From: Cinnamomum chago
Lineage: Eukaryota > Streptophyta > Magnoliopsida > Laurales > Lauraceae
NCBI GenBank assembly: GCA_038049695.1
Contig: CP142454.1
Span: forward strand, 16,066,501 to 16,130,500
Length of the DNA: 64,000 bases
Direction: 5' to 3'
Part shown: one piece after another, positions 1 to 12,470 of the stretch
Layout: every line of letters starts with the position of its first letter
Position numbering within the stretch: the stretch's first letter is position 1
Translations under genes and position numbers: made by a program
Notes under the pieces: generated by a model
Database searches by the model: none
The model's input: only the letters and a program-made list of their open reading frames with translations
Told to the model about the DNA's origin: nothing

Positions 1-1430
1 CATGGCAAGATCTAGCAACACTTCTATCTCTCTTTCCTCTTTGACCCTGGGTTGATAGTGACATAGGTATTGATATTCTACCTTCGCAGAATATGAATCT
101 ATGATCGATAGTGACCCTGGTATATTAAGCTAGGGTCGATGTCGATCCTAAAAGAAAAAAGGTAAAAAAAAATAAGGATTTTTGGGCGGAAAGGCTGATT
201 TGGTGTGGGTTCAGTTAAAATGACCTTTTTTGCGCAATAACCACCTAAAATCCTCTTTTTTTTTATTAGATATCCCAATTCATAGATTCTCTTTTTTAAG
301 TTTTGAACCAATATGGTGGTTTCTTCCTATGGTACAGTTTTCGCTTATTTTGATTTGGCTCATTTTATTTTCATCACTCAGGCTGATTGTTTTCTAACAA
401 AAGATATGTGTTTTTTTTTTTAATGGTTAAATATGTGCTTTTGTTGTTTAATGTTTTGTCTTTCGCCAAGGACATGACATTGCGCACTCACGTCGTATGG
501 CGCATACACATGGCGATGAGACATCTATAGGTCAGATTGCCATTCGGAAAGATAACTCATTCGGAAAGATAACTCGCAAGTGCTGCACAGAGCGCACTAG
601 GCATTATTAAGTGCTGCACAAACATGAATCAAAGGGATTTGCTCGATCTGTATAGTGAGCTATTTTTATTTTTTCATGTTGTATCCTAATGCTAGGGTCT
701 AAGTTTGTTTTCATGTCGGGGCGTGTCCCAAGTTTTGTTCAACTTCTCTTGTTCAATTGCTGCAGATAACTGGTATATGGTCCCTTTGTGATCAGCATTA
801 CAGATCTCTGTATAAGAATTCATGCCTTATATGTTTTGTACTTGGGAATTTTCCGTTTGAAATAATGATTACTTGCATAGTTTGCAAAAAGAAAGTATTT
901 ACGACACCAATTACTTGTTTAGTTTGAAAGACTTTCCATTTGTGCAGGCTTATATAAAGTCTTATTCAAAACTCATCTCTAGACCCTAGATTAGTGATCA
1001 GCAAACTCGATTAGCCCATTAATAATTGTGATCATTTTGGTATGATGAGGGCTATGGTACACCTTTTTCTATCATCTTTTCGTGCATGTGATTTATTAAT
1101 GATATATGTCGAGAGACCAAAGGATGATCTTTCCCTTCTCTCAGCTCTTAAATGGTCTTGGTCTCTGTTTGCTCGAAATTCTGCAACATGCATATCACTG
1201 GAGTTGCAGTCAAGCAGCAAGGGATGGAAGGCCAACCACAACCTTGTCAGTCAAGAATATCATTACTTGTGAGATTTTATTTTTGGGTTTCGCCTGATGC
1301 TTACTGGATTTGGAATCAAGAACTCTCAAGGTTTTCTTGGAAGCTTTGATTCATATTCTCAAATCTACAAATAGCATTTACACCAAAGACACTTCATCAC
1401 TTACCCATGAGTGTTCATACCTATGAATAT
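1..1430. other. Intergenic, no gene recognised
   Basis: AT-rich sequence with only short ORFs on both strands, none resembling a known family. A 17-base motif (ATTCGGAAAGATAACTC) is tandemly duplicated near 542-577, inside a locally GC-richer patch (about 470-640) that is open in one frame for some 40 codons but has no recognisable relative. The patch could be a decayed gene or transposon fragment. Confidence 0.4.
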
Positions 1431-1431
1431 G

Positions 1432-1640
1432 TAGACTCCTAACTTTCAACACTTGGATAATTTAGCTACCATGAAGTCAATTGCAATACATCCATATACA
1501 ACATAATGAAAGTATACATTTTACGATATATAGACTCCTAACTTTCATCACTTAGATAATTTAGCTACCATGAAGTCAAATAGTCAATAGCAATACAACC
1601 ATGTTGAACATAATGAAACAGTACATTTTACAAACCTATT
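1432..1640. repeat. Tandem repeat, two units of about 99-109 bp
   Basis: Both units start TAGACTCCTAACTTTCA, at 1432 and 1531. They share the blocks GATAATTTAGCTACCATGAA and ACATAATGAAA and end in a TACATTTTAC stretch. The second unit has a small insertion around AAATAGTCAATAG. The repeat lies just downstream of the stop of the minus-strand DUF247 gene, so it may overlap that transcript's 3' end. Confidence 0.85.
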
Positions 1641-1797
1641 AAAATACTCATGCACTCGAGATATTTCTAAGTAAATAGCATATCTCCATTGAACATGCTG
1701 TTCAATTTTCACGCATATTAACAACTATTTACTAACAACAATCTGTATTTACTCAAACGATGTTCATCTCTAACAAGTAGAGAGAAACAGAACGACA

Positions 1798-3345
1798 CTA
1801 GGAAGGGGGTCGAACATAACTGAGAACAGCGAAGAAGGTTTGTATTAGTGTGAGGAGTAGGAGGATAAAGGCGGCTAGAGCTGATAGGAACACCCAAGGA
1901 GAGCTGAAATATGTATCCATGAAGCTTGTGCGAAGCTCATTCCAATTGTTCTTGTAATACTGATTTATTTTCTCTAGTTCGCTAAAGAGATGCGAGTTCC
2001 TAACATCCACAGCAATCACCTTTCCAAACGCATTGAAGAACTGTGCCAGGTCTTCTTCACTCCCATAATAGTTGTTAATGATCTTGCTGTCACACAGAAT
2101 AGCGACATCCCTCACCGACTTGATCAGTAAATCCATCAAGATTGCATATGTGGAGAAGTGCTTAGAACAGTAAGAGTAACACTGCTCAAATGCAATGCAA
2201 TTCAATAGGAATGAAGCAGCGCAGTGGTCGATGGCTATTGGGGGGATTTCCAGCACCCTGTTCTTGAACTTGAGCAACTTAGATGCCTTCTTCACTGCCT
2301 TGAACTTGATTCCAGCCACTCGAAGCTTATTCGCACATGGGATCATATCAGCCCATCGCTTAGGCCGCTGTTGCATTTCTAAGTCCAATGGATGTATTTC
2401 TCTCCGCATCTCCTCATATTCATTTCCCACAGCACCCCATGACAGATGGGGGATATGTAGATTGACTGGAATGAATTCTCCCCATGTATTTTCGACGGGA
2501 AGGAAGCTAGAACGAATGAAGTCAAGCAAATGCTTGGGGTTGTGAGGGCATCTGTTGATGACTTTCATTGGCTTCAACATAGCTCTGTCTAAGAAGAGAT
2601 AAACAAGTTCTGCTAAGGAGAGCTGTTTGTCATGTGGTGCTACATTAGAGAGACTGAACAAGCATTCCAGAACAAAAAAGGGGAGCTGATTCTCAAGCTT
2701 GAGCAAGTCTCTCATCAGGAATGGGACGATCCATGGCATTGTGAAGATAGGGTCATCTTCATCCGTTCTTATGATCCAAGAGAACTTGCGTAGGAGGTCG
2801 AGTACAAAGCAGCCATCGAGCAACATCATTTGGACAAATTCTTCCCTGCTGAGGATGGAGTATTCAGCATAACAACTTCTCGCGGATTTCTCTAGTTTCA
2901 TCATTGCTTTGACATAATTGATCATCTTGATCCCACCCCCACGCGTGCGATTGAGGAGGGAGCGTAAATAGCCCCACTTGTGCTTTTCCATTTTCTGTAG
3001 CTCTTCTTTTCCGTAGTGGTAAGGGCCTATAGAGACAATCTGGGGATCGAAGTCCCTGCGTTTGTCGCCGTTTTCTAAGAGGAGGCTCTCAGGAGCTCTA
3101 TAGATGCAAATAGTTGAGCTTTCGGCCTGCTTATCTTGTTGAGATGGTATGTCTTCCTTCATCTTTAGTTTTATGGAGGTGGACAATCTCTTGTATTCTT
3201 GCTTGAATTCTTCTTTTTCTCTTTTTACTCTCTCATCCTCCTTCTCTTCAATTCCAGTAAAGAAATCACCCACCAGTGGTGTATCTGCATCTTGATTGCT
3301 TTTTGCCTGATGGGCTTCTCCTTCTATGTCATTGGATTCTTCCAT
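1798..3345 (-). CDS. DUF247 (UPF0481) family membrane protein
   Basis: A single-exon ORF of 515 residues, a typical length for plant DUF247/UPF0481 proteins, which are almost always intronless. Residues 1-70 are a charged, Lys/Glu-rich extension. The DUF247 block starts near residue 78 with IYRAPESLL, followed by the family signature FDPQIVSIGPYHYGKEELQ, then MEKHKWGYL. Further conserved stretches include the MLLDGCFVLDLL and DLLKLENQLPFFVLECLF types. The C terminus has one hydrophobic segment (about 484-508) and a short tail ending RPPS, the usual DUF247 membrane anchor. The start at 3345 is the first Met of the open frame. Molecular function is unknown for most members; in grasses DUF247 genes sit at the S and Z self-incompatibility loci, but this is a large family and nothing here links this copy to self-incompatibility. 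No stop or frameshift is visible. Confidence 0.95.
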   Translation of the reverse strand: MEESNDIEGEAHQAKSNQDADTPLVGDFFTGIEEKEDERVKREKEEFKQEYKRLSTSIKLKMKEDIPSQQDKQAESSTICIYRAPESLLLENGDKRRDFDPQIVSIGPYHYGKEELQKMEKHKWGYLRSLLNRTRGGGIKMINYVKAMMKLEKSARSCYAEYSILSREEFVQMMLLDGCFVLDLLRKFSWIIRTDEDDPIFTMPWIVPFLMRDLLKLENQLPFFVLECLFSLSNVAPHDKQLSLAELVYLFLDRAMLKPMKVINRCPHNPKHLLDFIRSSFLPVENTWGEFIPVNLHIPHLSWGAVGNEYEEMRREIHPLDLEMQQRPKRWADMIPCANKLRVAGIKFKAVKKASKLLKFKNRVLEIPPIAIDHCAASFLLNCIAFEQCYSYCSKHFSTYAILMDLLIKSVRDVAILCDSKIINNYYGSEEDLAQFFNAFGKVIAVDVRNSHLFSELEKINQYYKNNWNELRTSFMDTYFSSPWVFLSALAAFILLLLTLIQTFFAVLSYVRPPS

Positions 3346-4300
3346 TCTCTCTGTTTATTTCTTTGAATCTGTTAAGCTAGCAAGGAGTTAGAAAAAATTA
3401 AGGATGTTTACAAATGCAACACTTGAGTCTCACTTGCTAAGTCATGTGTTATGTGAGACTTGGCATGGAATTAAAGAAAATTTGTTAAAAAAAAAAATAG
3501 CGGAACTGTGATTTAGGAGTGGTAATGGGTTTGGCCAGGCTGAGCATCGAAGGTGACATGAGAATAGGCTCAACCTAAGCCTTACTCATTCATTAATCAG
3601 GTTGAACGTGTCGATTCGATTCCTTAATTAATAAGTTGGACTCAAGTTGGGTTGTTTCATCATAGTGCAATTAGTTGTGTTGAGTCAGCTTTGGTGGGTT
3701 AAATGATAAGAGTTCCTCAAATCCAACTCATTTACTGATTGTCAGAAATGTTAACTCATAATTTTATTTACCGGGTCAAGAATTGCCACTCCAAGCACAA
3801 CCAAGGGCTAGCCTGAACATGAGCAATGTTATAGTTGGGTACTCATAAGTCAAATGATGGAAGGCCTAGTGATCAATGTACAAATATCACCTTGTGTTTT
3901 GAAAATATTACTTTATCTATTTATTTATATTTTTAGATGATCGCTGTAGTTTCTATACATTGATAAAATTTAAAGTGCCGCAATACTACCAAAATAATTG
4001 TGAGTCATGAAAAATAAGAAAATATCGAGAAAAAATGACTTCATCCTCAATAATGAATCATTGAGAGAGATTCACCAGGAGTCATTTATAACGTTAATGG
4101 TTTCCTGCTAACACAGGAGGCGCAGAATTGAGTAACTCGTATGGGTGAATCTAGCTTAGTATTAGGTCAGAATCAGACTAATCAAACTCACTTGATTCAC
4201 CTAACTTACTGGCCTAATGACCTTTGTCAGTTGGAGCTTAGGGAAGTGATGTGGTGAGAGTTCTTTTGGTTTTTAAGTTACAGGGTTCTCTCCTCTTCTC
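3346..4300. other. Upstream spacer of the DUF247 gene
   Basis: AT-rich non-coding sequence, presumably holding the promoter of the minus-strand DUF247 gene. No clear TATA box or conserved element could be fixed. No ORF worth reporting. Confidence 0.4.
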
Positions 4301-4303
4301 TTA

Positions 4304-4618
4304 GGGCCTGTTTGGATAGGCAAAAAATAGAGTTGAGTGAAGTTAAATGGGTCTTAACAGTCTAAAATTTCAACTCTACCCCGTTTGGACGAGTCTGGCT
4401 CAATAGATGAAGTAATGTTGAAAGCCACATGTCTTCCATTCCACTTCAACTTTAAATATTTTCATTTCTTTGAGTAAAAGTGGATTCTACTCCAAACCTT
4501 AACTTCAAAATAAGCATTCAAAGTACTTTACTTTAACTTCAACATATTTCTCTTCACTCCACTCTACATGTGAAATCCACTTCATTTTATTCCACTCATC
4601 ATTTATCCAAATAGGCCC
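4304..4618. mobile_element. Tourist/Harbinger-like MITE, 315 bp, TTA target duplication
   Basis: The left end reads GGGCCTGTTTGGATA and the right end TATCCAAATAGGCCC, a 15-base terminal inverted repeat with one mismatch. The flanking bases are TTA on both sides (4301-4303 and 4619-4621), the 3-bp target duplication typical of PIF/Harbinger elements. The interior is AT-rich and non-coding, so the element is non-autonomous. The start GGGCCTGTTTGG is a widespread plant MITE end. Confidence 0.88.
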
Positions 4619-4801
4619 TTAGGCATATTTATGAAATAACATTTCTACGAAAAAAGCTAGAATCTTTTCGCGAATCAAAAGTCAAACTTGATGTTTCAGT
4701 GTAAAAATATTTTGTGGACAGAACATGGATTAAGAAAAAAACATCATCCAAAATCCGTTCTTTTGGGAATTTTGAGGTTCCCTGGAGAGTTCTTTGACAG
4801 G

Positions 4802-4806
<5 letters not shown>

Positions 4807-4843
<37 letters not shown>
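4807..4843. repeat. (CT)n microsatellite
   Basis: Uninterrupted CT dinucleotide run, intergenic. The minus-strand ORF across it encodes only an Arg-Glu repeat and is not a gene. Confidence 0.95.
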
Positions 4844-4849
<6 letters not shown>

Positions 4850-5660
4850 ATGGCATGGAGGTAAAATTGATCCATATGTATCATATTCTCTCTTTATTGT
4901 ATTTGAATGAAAAAATAGTATGGTAAAATAGGGTCTACCTGTCACTTTTTTAACCACGAACTTCATCACAATCACTTTTTTACGACATACAATCATGGTT
5001 AAGTGTGGTAAAGACAATACAGAATGAAACTAGTTTATCACTCTTTCTCCCACTTCATCACATACTTTTATCTTGCATTTACTTATATTTACCATGACGT
5101 GACATTTACTTCATAGAACAACAAAATAGGAATTGTAGATTCGAAACTTTCAAAATCTCAAGTATTGAAAATATGAACACAAGGGCATGGAGACAAATAA
5201 GAAAGGAAAAGATGGAATATAATTCAACACAACCACCTTGCGGCCTTTGCCCTCTCTTGGAATTCTGGAGATGTTATTGAGAACTACTGCTCGATCATAT
5301 CAGAAGCTAAGGACTGGCTTATGCCTCATTGCAGCTGGATCTCTCAGCTTCATCTCTCTCCTCTCCTCTACATGAATTGACGAGGGGTTGTCATATATGT
5401 AATGGAATAGAATGTAATGTTAGCCAGTTAGCCATGCACCTCTCTCAATGATTTCCTTATGTGGTGTCCGTGTCACTTCCATCTTTTGTAAAGTTCCATC
5501 CTTTTTTTGCCCTTATTTAATTTGTATGAATCCACTTTTCTAGGCAAAAGGAATCTTGTTAAGGTTCTGGCCATTGAATGTAATCCACTTTTCTACACAT
5601 ATGGATGGTGAGATAAGCCTTCAATAATTGAATCAGGATCTTCTTAAGGTTGGGCTCACC
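4844..5660. other. Intergenic, nothing recognised
   Basis: Non-coding AT-rich sequence between the CT microsatellite and the LTR-like block. No supported gene, RNA or repeat structure seen. Confidence 0.4.
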
Positions 5661-5667
5661 TTCTTTG

Positions 5668-8050
5668 TTGCACCCGGACCCGAATTGATCTTGTTTAATG
5701 TTTACTTAATTGTGTTTTAGTTAATTTAATTATACTTAGTGACTAATTAAGGTAGTTTATGTAAATTATGAATTTTCTCAAAGTTCATCATATGCACGTC
5801 ATTTTGGCATCATCACGTGTATCTTGTTGAGCACGTCGATTTTTGTATTAAGCTTTATTTCATTTGATCAACCGTTGATGAAGTGGGCCATCATTTGACT
5901 TAAAATGGAAATACTTAGATTTTGTGGGCTTTTGTGCAAAAAAAAAAGGGACATTCTTATCCCTTTAAATCAACTCAACCCATTCCATTCGTTTCACTGT
6001 GGCTGGGAGAGAAGAACCCATTACTCTTATGCTTTTTCTTCTTCTCCATTTCTTCTCCTTTCTTTCCATTTGCTAGGAGAACGTTGTTGCTTGGATTTTT
6101 GAGGGATAACTTGGAGTCATCCTCATCTTCATCATCTTCCCCATCTTCCTCTTAAGCCTTGTTGACAATAACCATATTCTACGACTTTCATTTTCAGATT
6201 TCTTGTTGAGGTAAGAATCAAACTCATCTTTCTTTGTGTTTTTGAGTTGAAATAGAGTCAAGGGACTCTATTGGAGTCATATTTGCATATTCATTAGCAT
6301 TTTCCATGTGTTTTGTGATTAGGGTCTGATTTTGGGGATTTTGGGTTCTTTAAGCCAAGAGTGTAGAAGTGGTTTTAGAAAGCTACATTGAGGCAAGTAT
6401 AAACATAATATGGATTTACATTTTGTTATTGTCATTGATTCAATGAACTTTTACTCTATTATTACTCTTAGTGTTTAATAAATGAATGGATGAGATTTCC
6501 TTATGCATTTAAGTTTATGGAAGATTATATGTTGTAAATGGGGAGCAAGGAGGCTCCATTTTTATGTGTTTAATGTGAGAAGAAGTGTGGAAATGGAAGG
6601 GAAGAGAAAGAGCTTCAGATTTGGTGAAAGAACCCATTCAGAAATGCTGCCTGCATTCCAGGCGGTCACCTGGCGGTTAGCCGCCTGACCCCTGACGGCT
6701 AGCCGACTTGAAGTCGGTCAGATTAACAGCATGCAGATTTTTCCTACAATTGGGCGGTCACCAGGAGGTCACCTGGCGGCTGATCGCCTGCCCAGGCAGC
6801 TAGCCACCTGGTCACCGCCAGCTGACCGACCTCCCAGAACTTCCAATTTTTTTTTATTTTATTTCAAAAGCCCTCTTAGAGCCATGAATTGGTACCCTAA
6901 CCTCTTAGTTGCCTAATTGAAACCCTAGGAACTTGAGTAACCCTAAAAATCAGAACTTTATCACCATGCCATGGATATTAATTTAGTGAATCTTTTATTA
7001 AAATGTGACACGAAGTAGAAATTCCCTAAATGTATATCGAATTGGATGGTGAAGAAATAATAGAGAATTAGACTAGATTGGCTAGTAAATCATTGATTCC
7101 TTAAATTATTGCATTTCATAATGAAGTATACTTTTATTTTTATATATTAATCTCAATTACTAGATTTATTGCATTATCAATATTCTTTGAGGTCCAACCA
7201 TTACATCCATTCCATAAATCTTCTGTATTGTACACCGATTCTGTATTTATTGGAAATGTGGATTGAATAAGTATATCGTGATTTGTGATTAGCATTTGAT
7301 TTGATTATAGACAGTTGAAATACAAACTCATTCAAATCCACTTATTATTTCGATTATTATTGATTCGATTGAGTCGACACCACTTAGCTTTGACCTTGTG
7401 ATACCCGACGGGGTTTGAACTTGGTTTAGTTAATTGAGACTACTGCAGTAAATCATTTGGAGCACCGGAACTCCAGAACCGGATAGCCAGTTAGCCTTTG
7501 GCCAGGCAGCTAGTGACATCCCAACTAGATTTGCTCTCTTTTGAGAGGATGTGTTTAAAGTAGTAGCCAAATTAGTGTGTTTTCTTGTTAAATGATTCAC
7601 CAGCATAATTATTCGATTTTTGCACAATCTGCATAGTTGATACTTATCATTAACATCTATCGATATAAATGTCTTAAATTCAATTTGCAACATTATGTAA
7701 TTCCTTATTCTTGTCTATACTTGTCAAATCGTTGTATTTGAGATACTATTCTTGGTATCACAGGGATTCAAGACACCAAAGAGAGTTACCTTTAGTCATT
7801 CAAATTTGGGGTTAATTGGTAAGCTTAATGGTTAGTTATGACTGCCGGAATAAGAATCAGAAGGGTAATCTTGAGTTTCAGACTAGGCATTTCAATTGCA
7901 CTTAGTTTAAGGTAATACATATTATTAGTTTTATTTCGCATTGTATTAGGAATATATTCCCTTGAGCTAAGCATCTAGTAGTTGCTCATTAGAGTACTTG
8001 TGTACTATGCATTTAAGATATTTAAATTATTAATTTTGTTAAAGAGAAAT
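5668..8050. mobile_element. Possible degraded LTR-retrotransposon or solo-LTR region
   Basis: A long block without credible coding frames, beginning near TGTTGCACCCGGACCC. It contains a GC-rich stem-loop-forming patch (6655-6840) in otherwise AT-rich DNA and a second patch around GTGATACCCGACGGGG (7400). Long non-coding blocks of this kind are common in large plant gypsy LTRs. I could not find a matching second LTR, a primer-binding site or a target duplication, so this is a weak call. Confidence 0.25.
6655..6840. repeat. GC-rich cluster of short direct and inverted repeats
   Basis: Variants of CCTGGCGG, GGCGGTCACC and GCTAGCC recur several times in both orientations, including the near-palindrome GGCGGTTAGCCGCC. 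Base composition contrasts sharply with the flanks. No protein reading frame is supported across it. Confidence 0.6.
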
Positions 8051-8104
8051 TGTAATATAGGGTTCCCTTATTATAAAGGGTTTTCTTATTATAAAGGGTT
8101 TTCA

Positions 8105-8350
8105 GGGTTCCCTTAATGAAATCCAAGCATTGTTGGCCTCTATCACCATTGTCTTCTGTCACGAGCTAAAACTGGCTAACTCTTTCGCCGATGCTTTGGC
8201 CAAATAAGGGTTAGAGGGTTTCTCCTTAGAAAGGTTTTATTTTGTAGTTTGGTAGTGGCGTACAATACTCTTGTACCTCCCTTTGCTCTGTTCTTTATAA
8301 TCTTCTTCTTTTTTAACTGTTTCAAAGAAATAATAACAAGACAATACAAA
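8105..8350 (+). mobile_element. L1-type LINE 3' remnant (RNase H end)
   Basis: One frame reads HELKLANSFADALAK, the conserved end of the RNase H-like domain of plant L1 LINEs and related reverse transcriptases. A stop follows at once (codon TAA after ADALAK), then a T-rich 3' region and an A-rich tail. Only the last part of the element is present and it cannot be functional. Confidence 0.7.
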
Positions 8351-8359
8351 AAAAGGGGG

Positions 8360-10135
8360 GAAAAAAAAACAAAGTCTTATCCCGGTGGGGAAGACATGCA
8401 GTTCTGAAACCCTGTCCTCCCTCCCCCCCTTGCATGTGCAAGTCCCATCTCCTCACTTGTTCGAGTTTGTATTTTTCTCATATGTGCGAGGTACACCCTC
8501 TTTACTTGTGCGAGTTTCCTACCTCATCATGTGCAAGTCTCTCGGTCCAAGAGCTGGGATATCAAAAAAATACGCACACACACACAAAACAAAAAAAAGG
8601 AGTGAAGTTTTTACAGTTTGACAGTTTTCACTTGATTGATAATTGAGTTTGGTTTATGTTTAGTCAACTTACCAACCTAAACCCGACCTAAATCTGAGCC
8701 CTCGGTAGCTTAAAGATGCAGAGCTGTACTGGGATTTAAATGCATGGATTTGTGACAGGCCTAACTTGAAAAGAAATAGTAGTATGTTTCCAGCACTTTT
8801 AATTTGGGACACTGTTTTTATCTACCTTTGTGAGGCTGTCTTCATGCCCATGGTTGACATACGTGAGGACCCGGATATCATATGCCACGATGATATATGA
8901 TAGTCCGCAAATGCATAATGAGTATATTAAATATGCAGATTTTTTTTTTCGTGCATTCACCTTGCATGGAGCCGCTTCCACACTCATCATATTGCAAGTG
9001 AAAGTCAATTAGCTACATGTGCGACAAGATTCTACTCAACATGCGTTGTTAGGTAACTAATCTGAGCCCATGCATGCATGTCTCAAACTGAATCCCTCCC
9101 ATTAAATGTGTGGGCCAAAGCAGGGATGTAAAAGAGCCAGGTTAAATGGGTAAACGCTCCGTCGCCCGCCATTCCTATTTTCCAACACATCAGCTGAAAG
9201 ACAGTTCTTTCTAATACAATTACCCTTAAAGTAAAAAAAAAAAAGGCTGATAGGCAGTTTTAGTTGGCGAGACACCTCTTTTCCAATAAGCCATCAAACA
9301 CTTATTATAATTTTGATGGGTGAGAGACGGCCGACTATACCCGGGTTGGGTGTGTACAGTACCAGTGTAATAATATATCTGCTGGGGATCAATCCATTCG
9401 GGGCGGCTGTGTGAGATGAGACCTGTATTTCTAAATGACTAATTTTAAGATCATTCTTGGCCCAATCTTCACTAACAATATGCCATTTGTCCGTATGAAA
9501 CACATGGTATTGCAGCCGATTCCATCTTCTAAAGAAAAACAAGAATTACATGTTCACGTTTGAATTTCTATTTTAGAATGTTTGGAGCAAAAAAGTTACA
9601 CTTTGACCATCAAGTCAAGGTTTCATTTTCTGTACCATATTAAATGTATGGAGCATTAGACAGAGTTGCAAGCTGGCTACCATACCTGCCCTTACCGCCA
9701 CACTCATTGTTTTGCGCGTTCGGTGTCAGCAGCCATTGTAGAGTCGTAGACACATACACTGACACGCGGTTACACCCCCTGTTTTTCATCCAAACACCCC
9801 TTATCTCTTCTTCCCTCTCTCAATCTTTCTATTACTTATCACCCCTTGTCATGATTCTAAAGTCTAAACACCCCTTATAGTAGAATTATAAGAGATGCAC
9901 TTTTTGGCTTTCATAAAAAATAAAAAAAAATGATTTTTTTTTAAAATTTTATACTTTTTTGTAAGACATATTTTCTCTTTTTATCTCTTAAAAGTGACAA
10001 TTTATTTTGACAGAATTGCCAGAATATTAGAAAACACAAAAAAGACAACGAAAATGGTGGTAGAAAATAGAAGATTTATTTAATCCCTCTCAATTATTGG
10101 ACCCGAGGTGTGATGATTTACTTCACTGGTGAAGT
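8360..10135. other. Intergenic, nothing recognised
   Basis: No gene could be supported. Short ORFs here are random or run through low-complexity sequence, for example the CACACA tract at 8576-8585. Poly-A and poly-T runs near 9230-9245 and 9905-9960. Confidence 0.4.
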
Positions 10136-10141
10136 GTCTCT

Positions 10142-10307
10142 TAACCCCCAAGGGGTATCTCAATTGGCTTAGGACCACGATTTGCACTTGGAGATTGTAG
10201 GTTTGAAACTGCATTACCACACCGGGACTACATGGGAGTTTATCCGACTTCCCTCTAGACTCGAAGGGATTAGTCCAACCTAAAAAATTGTGAACCCTTC
10301 AATAACC

Positions 10308-10338
<31 letters not shown>
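10142..10338 (+). mobile_element. tRNA-derived SINE, copy 1
   Basis: The 5' part resembles a tRNA: an A-box-like segment GGTATCTCAATTGGCTTAGG and a B-box-like segment GTAGGTTTGAAACTG. A body with CCGACTTCCCTC and GGGATTAGTCCAACC follows, then a poly-A tail of about 30 bases ending at 10338. The bases GTCTCT occur at 10136-10141 and again at 10339-10344, a likely target duplication of at least 6 bp. The best preserved of four family copies here. Confidence 0.85.
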
Positions 10339-10342
<4 letters not shown>

Positions 10343-10344
10343 CT

Positions 10345-12460
10345 GATTCAATTGTAAGAGTGACCCAAGGGTGTGGGGGTAAATATTCCTCATCTCCAAT
10401 ACCAGGTTCTTGGATATAATATCTTCCCTCGTTTTGCTTCCAGTAGAAACAGGGAGTCGTTAGGGAGTCATAAGCCCCCAGTTTATAAATGTCAACATCG
10501 AATTGGATTACGGGGGAATGAAAAGGAAGTGATCCGTTAACCTAATAAATTGACTAAGCCACTTAACTGATTTGTGATTTTGTGTTAACAATTGAAGAAG
10601 TTTCTAAAGATTTCTTAGTACATTTTTTAAAGTGTTTTAGCAGGTGTTTGGCTAGCTGGTATAAGAAAATAATTCTGTGAAATTCATGAAAATCGTTTTC
10701 ACTATGTTTGGGATTGTATGGCGCATTTGTTTTCATTTTTACAAAGGTTATAAAAAGGTGCATTATATTAAATTACTCCACCTTTTATAATTCGCCTTTG
10801 TGAGTTTAGAAATAAGTCAATGATGTTTTTCGATTTCATGTGTTCCCTTTCTTAATTATGATAATTTCATCCTTCGATACATTTCTCCGCCTATTGGCAA
10901 TAAGATCAAATGCTCTATATCATGTTCATTGTGTTTCATTTTCACCGTCACTTTTACTACTATGAAAGTTCGCGCTCATTTGTTTGCTTCGGTATTGAAT
11001 TCTTAAGGTGAAGGACAAAAGATATTTGTGGGGGTTTTCTTTGTATGCAAATCAGCTCCCTCAATAAAATTCCCTTATTCCCTTTGGCAAAATTCTCATC
11101 TATGCGACTAAGACCCTCACCCCATCTATAACTATTTTTGAATTTTTTATAACATATATTTATTTGGATTTTTACGGTGTCCTGTAGCTAGAGTGGCTTT
11201 TCAAAAGCTTTAAAAGTGAGCAATGTGAGTATGAATCTTTATAAGCTATATATTTTTAGATTTTTATCTATGCAGCTTCAGATTAAACTTACCAATCAAG
11301 TCCAGGTGATTGTTATCCTAATAACAGGCTCCAATTAATATATATTATAGACGTAGGATTCGATTTCGAAATTGGAGTCCGATTTGCTAATCGATTGTAA
11401 AAGTGGACTCTAATCTCAAATCAATTTGAGAAATTGAATCTCAAATCAATTTCAAGAGATAAGCTCTATCAATCAATTCAGAGTCCATTTTTGTTAAACT
11501 TCTTTATGTGAATCCAAATTTTAATATATATTTATTGTGGATAGGTGTTTAAAGAGTCCAAATGAAAAAATTCACCTTACTCAATTACTCTATCCAACCA
11601 AGTTAAAATGAGTCTTCTTTAAATAGATTTAGAATTTTAATATATCTATTATAGTTGGAAAATCCTTAATGTTTGTGATTTTTAAAAGTAGATCCTTGAT
11701 AGTGATTTATACATATGAGCTCCACATACAATAAACTTTTTTAAAATGGGCATAATATTCTAATTCTTAAAGACGGGGCCACATGCAATTTTGCAAATGT
11801 TAATTTACATAAGACTTGAAGTTTCATACTTATTTATATAAAAAGTAATATTTACTTTGTATAAATGTCGGGCTGGGCTATGTTTCGAACCGTAATAAAT
11901 GGTATATTTATTTTCTCATTAATTAATATATCATAAAACAACCACAAATTGGACGTGTTTTTATTTCTGGGAAAGCATGGACATACTTTGCTAGTGCTAA
12001 TCTTATTGTACAGATTCCACGAAAACTCAAATTAATTAGGGCAGTCAAAATTAAAAATATAAAGTTATCAAAATGGAGTTGGTCAAATTTAGCTCCATGA
12101 TAGGATAGGATGTCATTCCCTACAACCCTAATATGATGCAAACAAACAACCCATTTATTGTGTTTGGGGCTTACTCTTTTTGGGAGCTGAAATATTTCTA
12201 ACTGAGTGGTATATTAAGTGGAATCCTAAGTGCGCTGAAGCCATTATCGTCTTCAATAATTCCCTTTGCAAAGCAGGCGACTGTGTCAAATACTGTCATC
12301 ATGTTGCAAATATGAGGTCAATAATGTGTGGCATTCCTAAATCTGGAACAATGTTGCAAGAAATTGAAAACATTGTCAAAATTTAAAATAACTGATATTC
12401 AAGTCAACTACATATAATATTTTACTAAAAATCCTTTTATTTATTATATTTATATATCAT
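10345..12460. other. Intergenic, nothing recognised
   Basis: Strongly AT-rich sequence with no supported gene on either strand. The ORFs present have low-complexity or non-conserved translations. Confidence 0.45.
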
Positions 12461-12470
12461 AAATCATAAT

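Noticed and set aside
2195-2545. 116-codon plus-strand ORF
   Set aside because: Antisense to the DUF247 coding sequence; no independent support.
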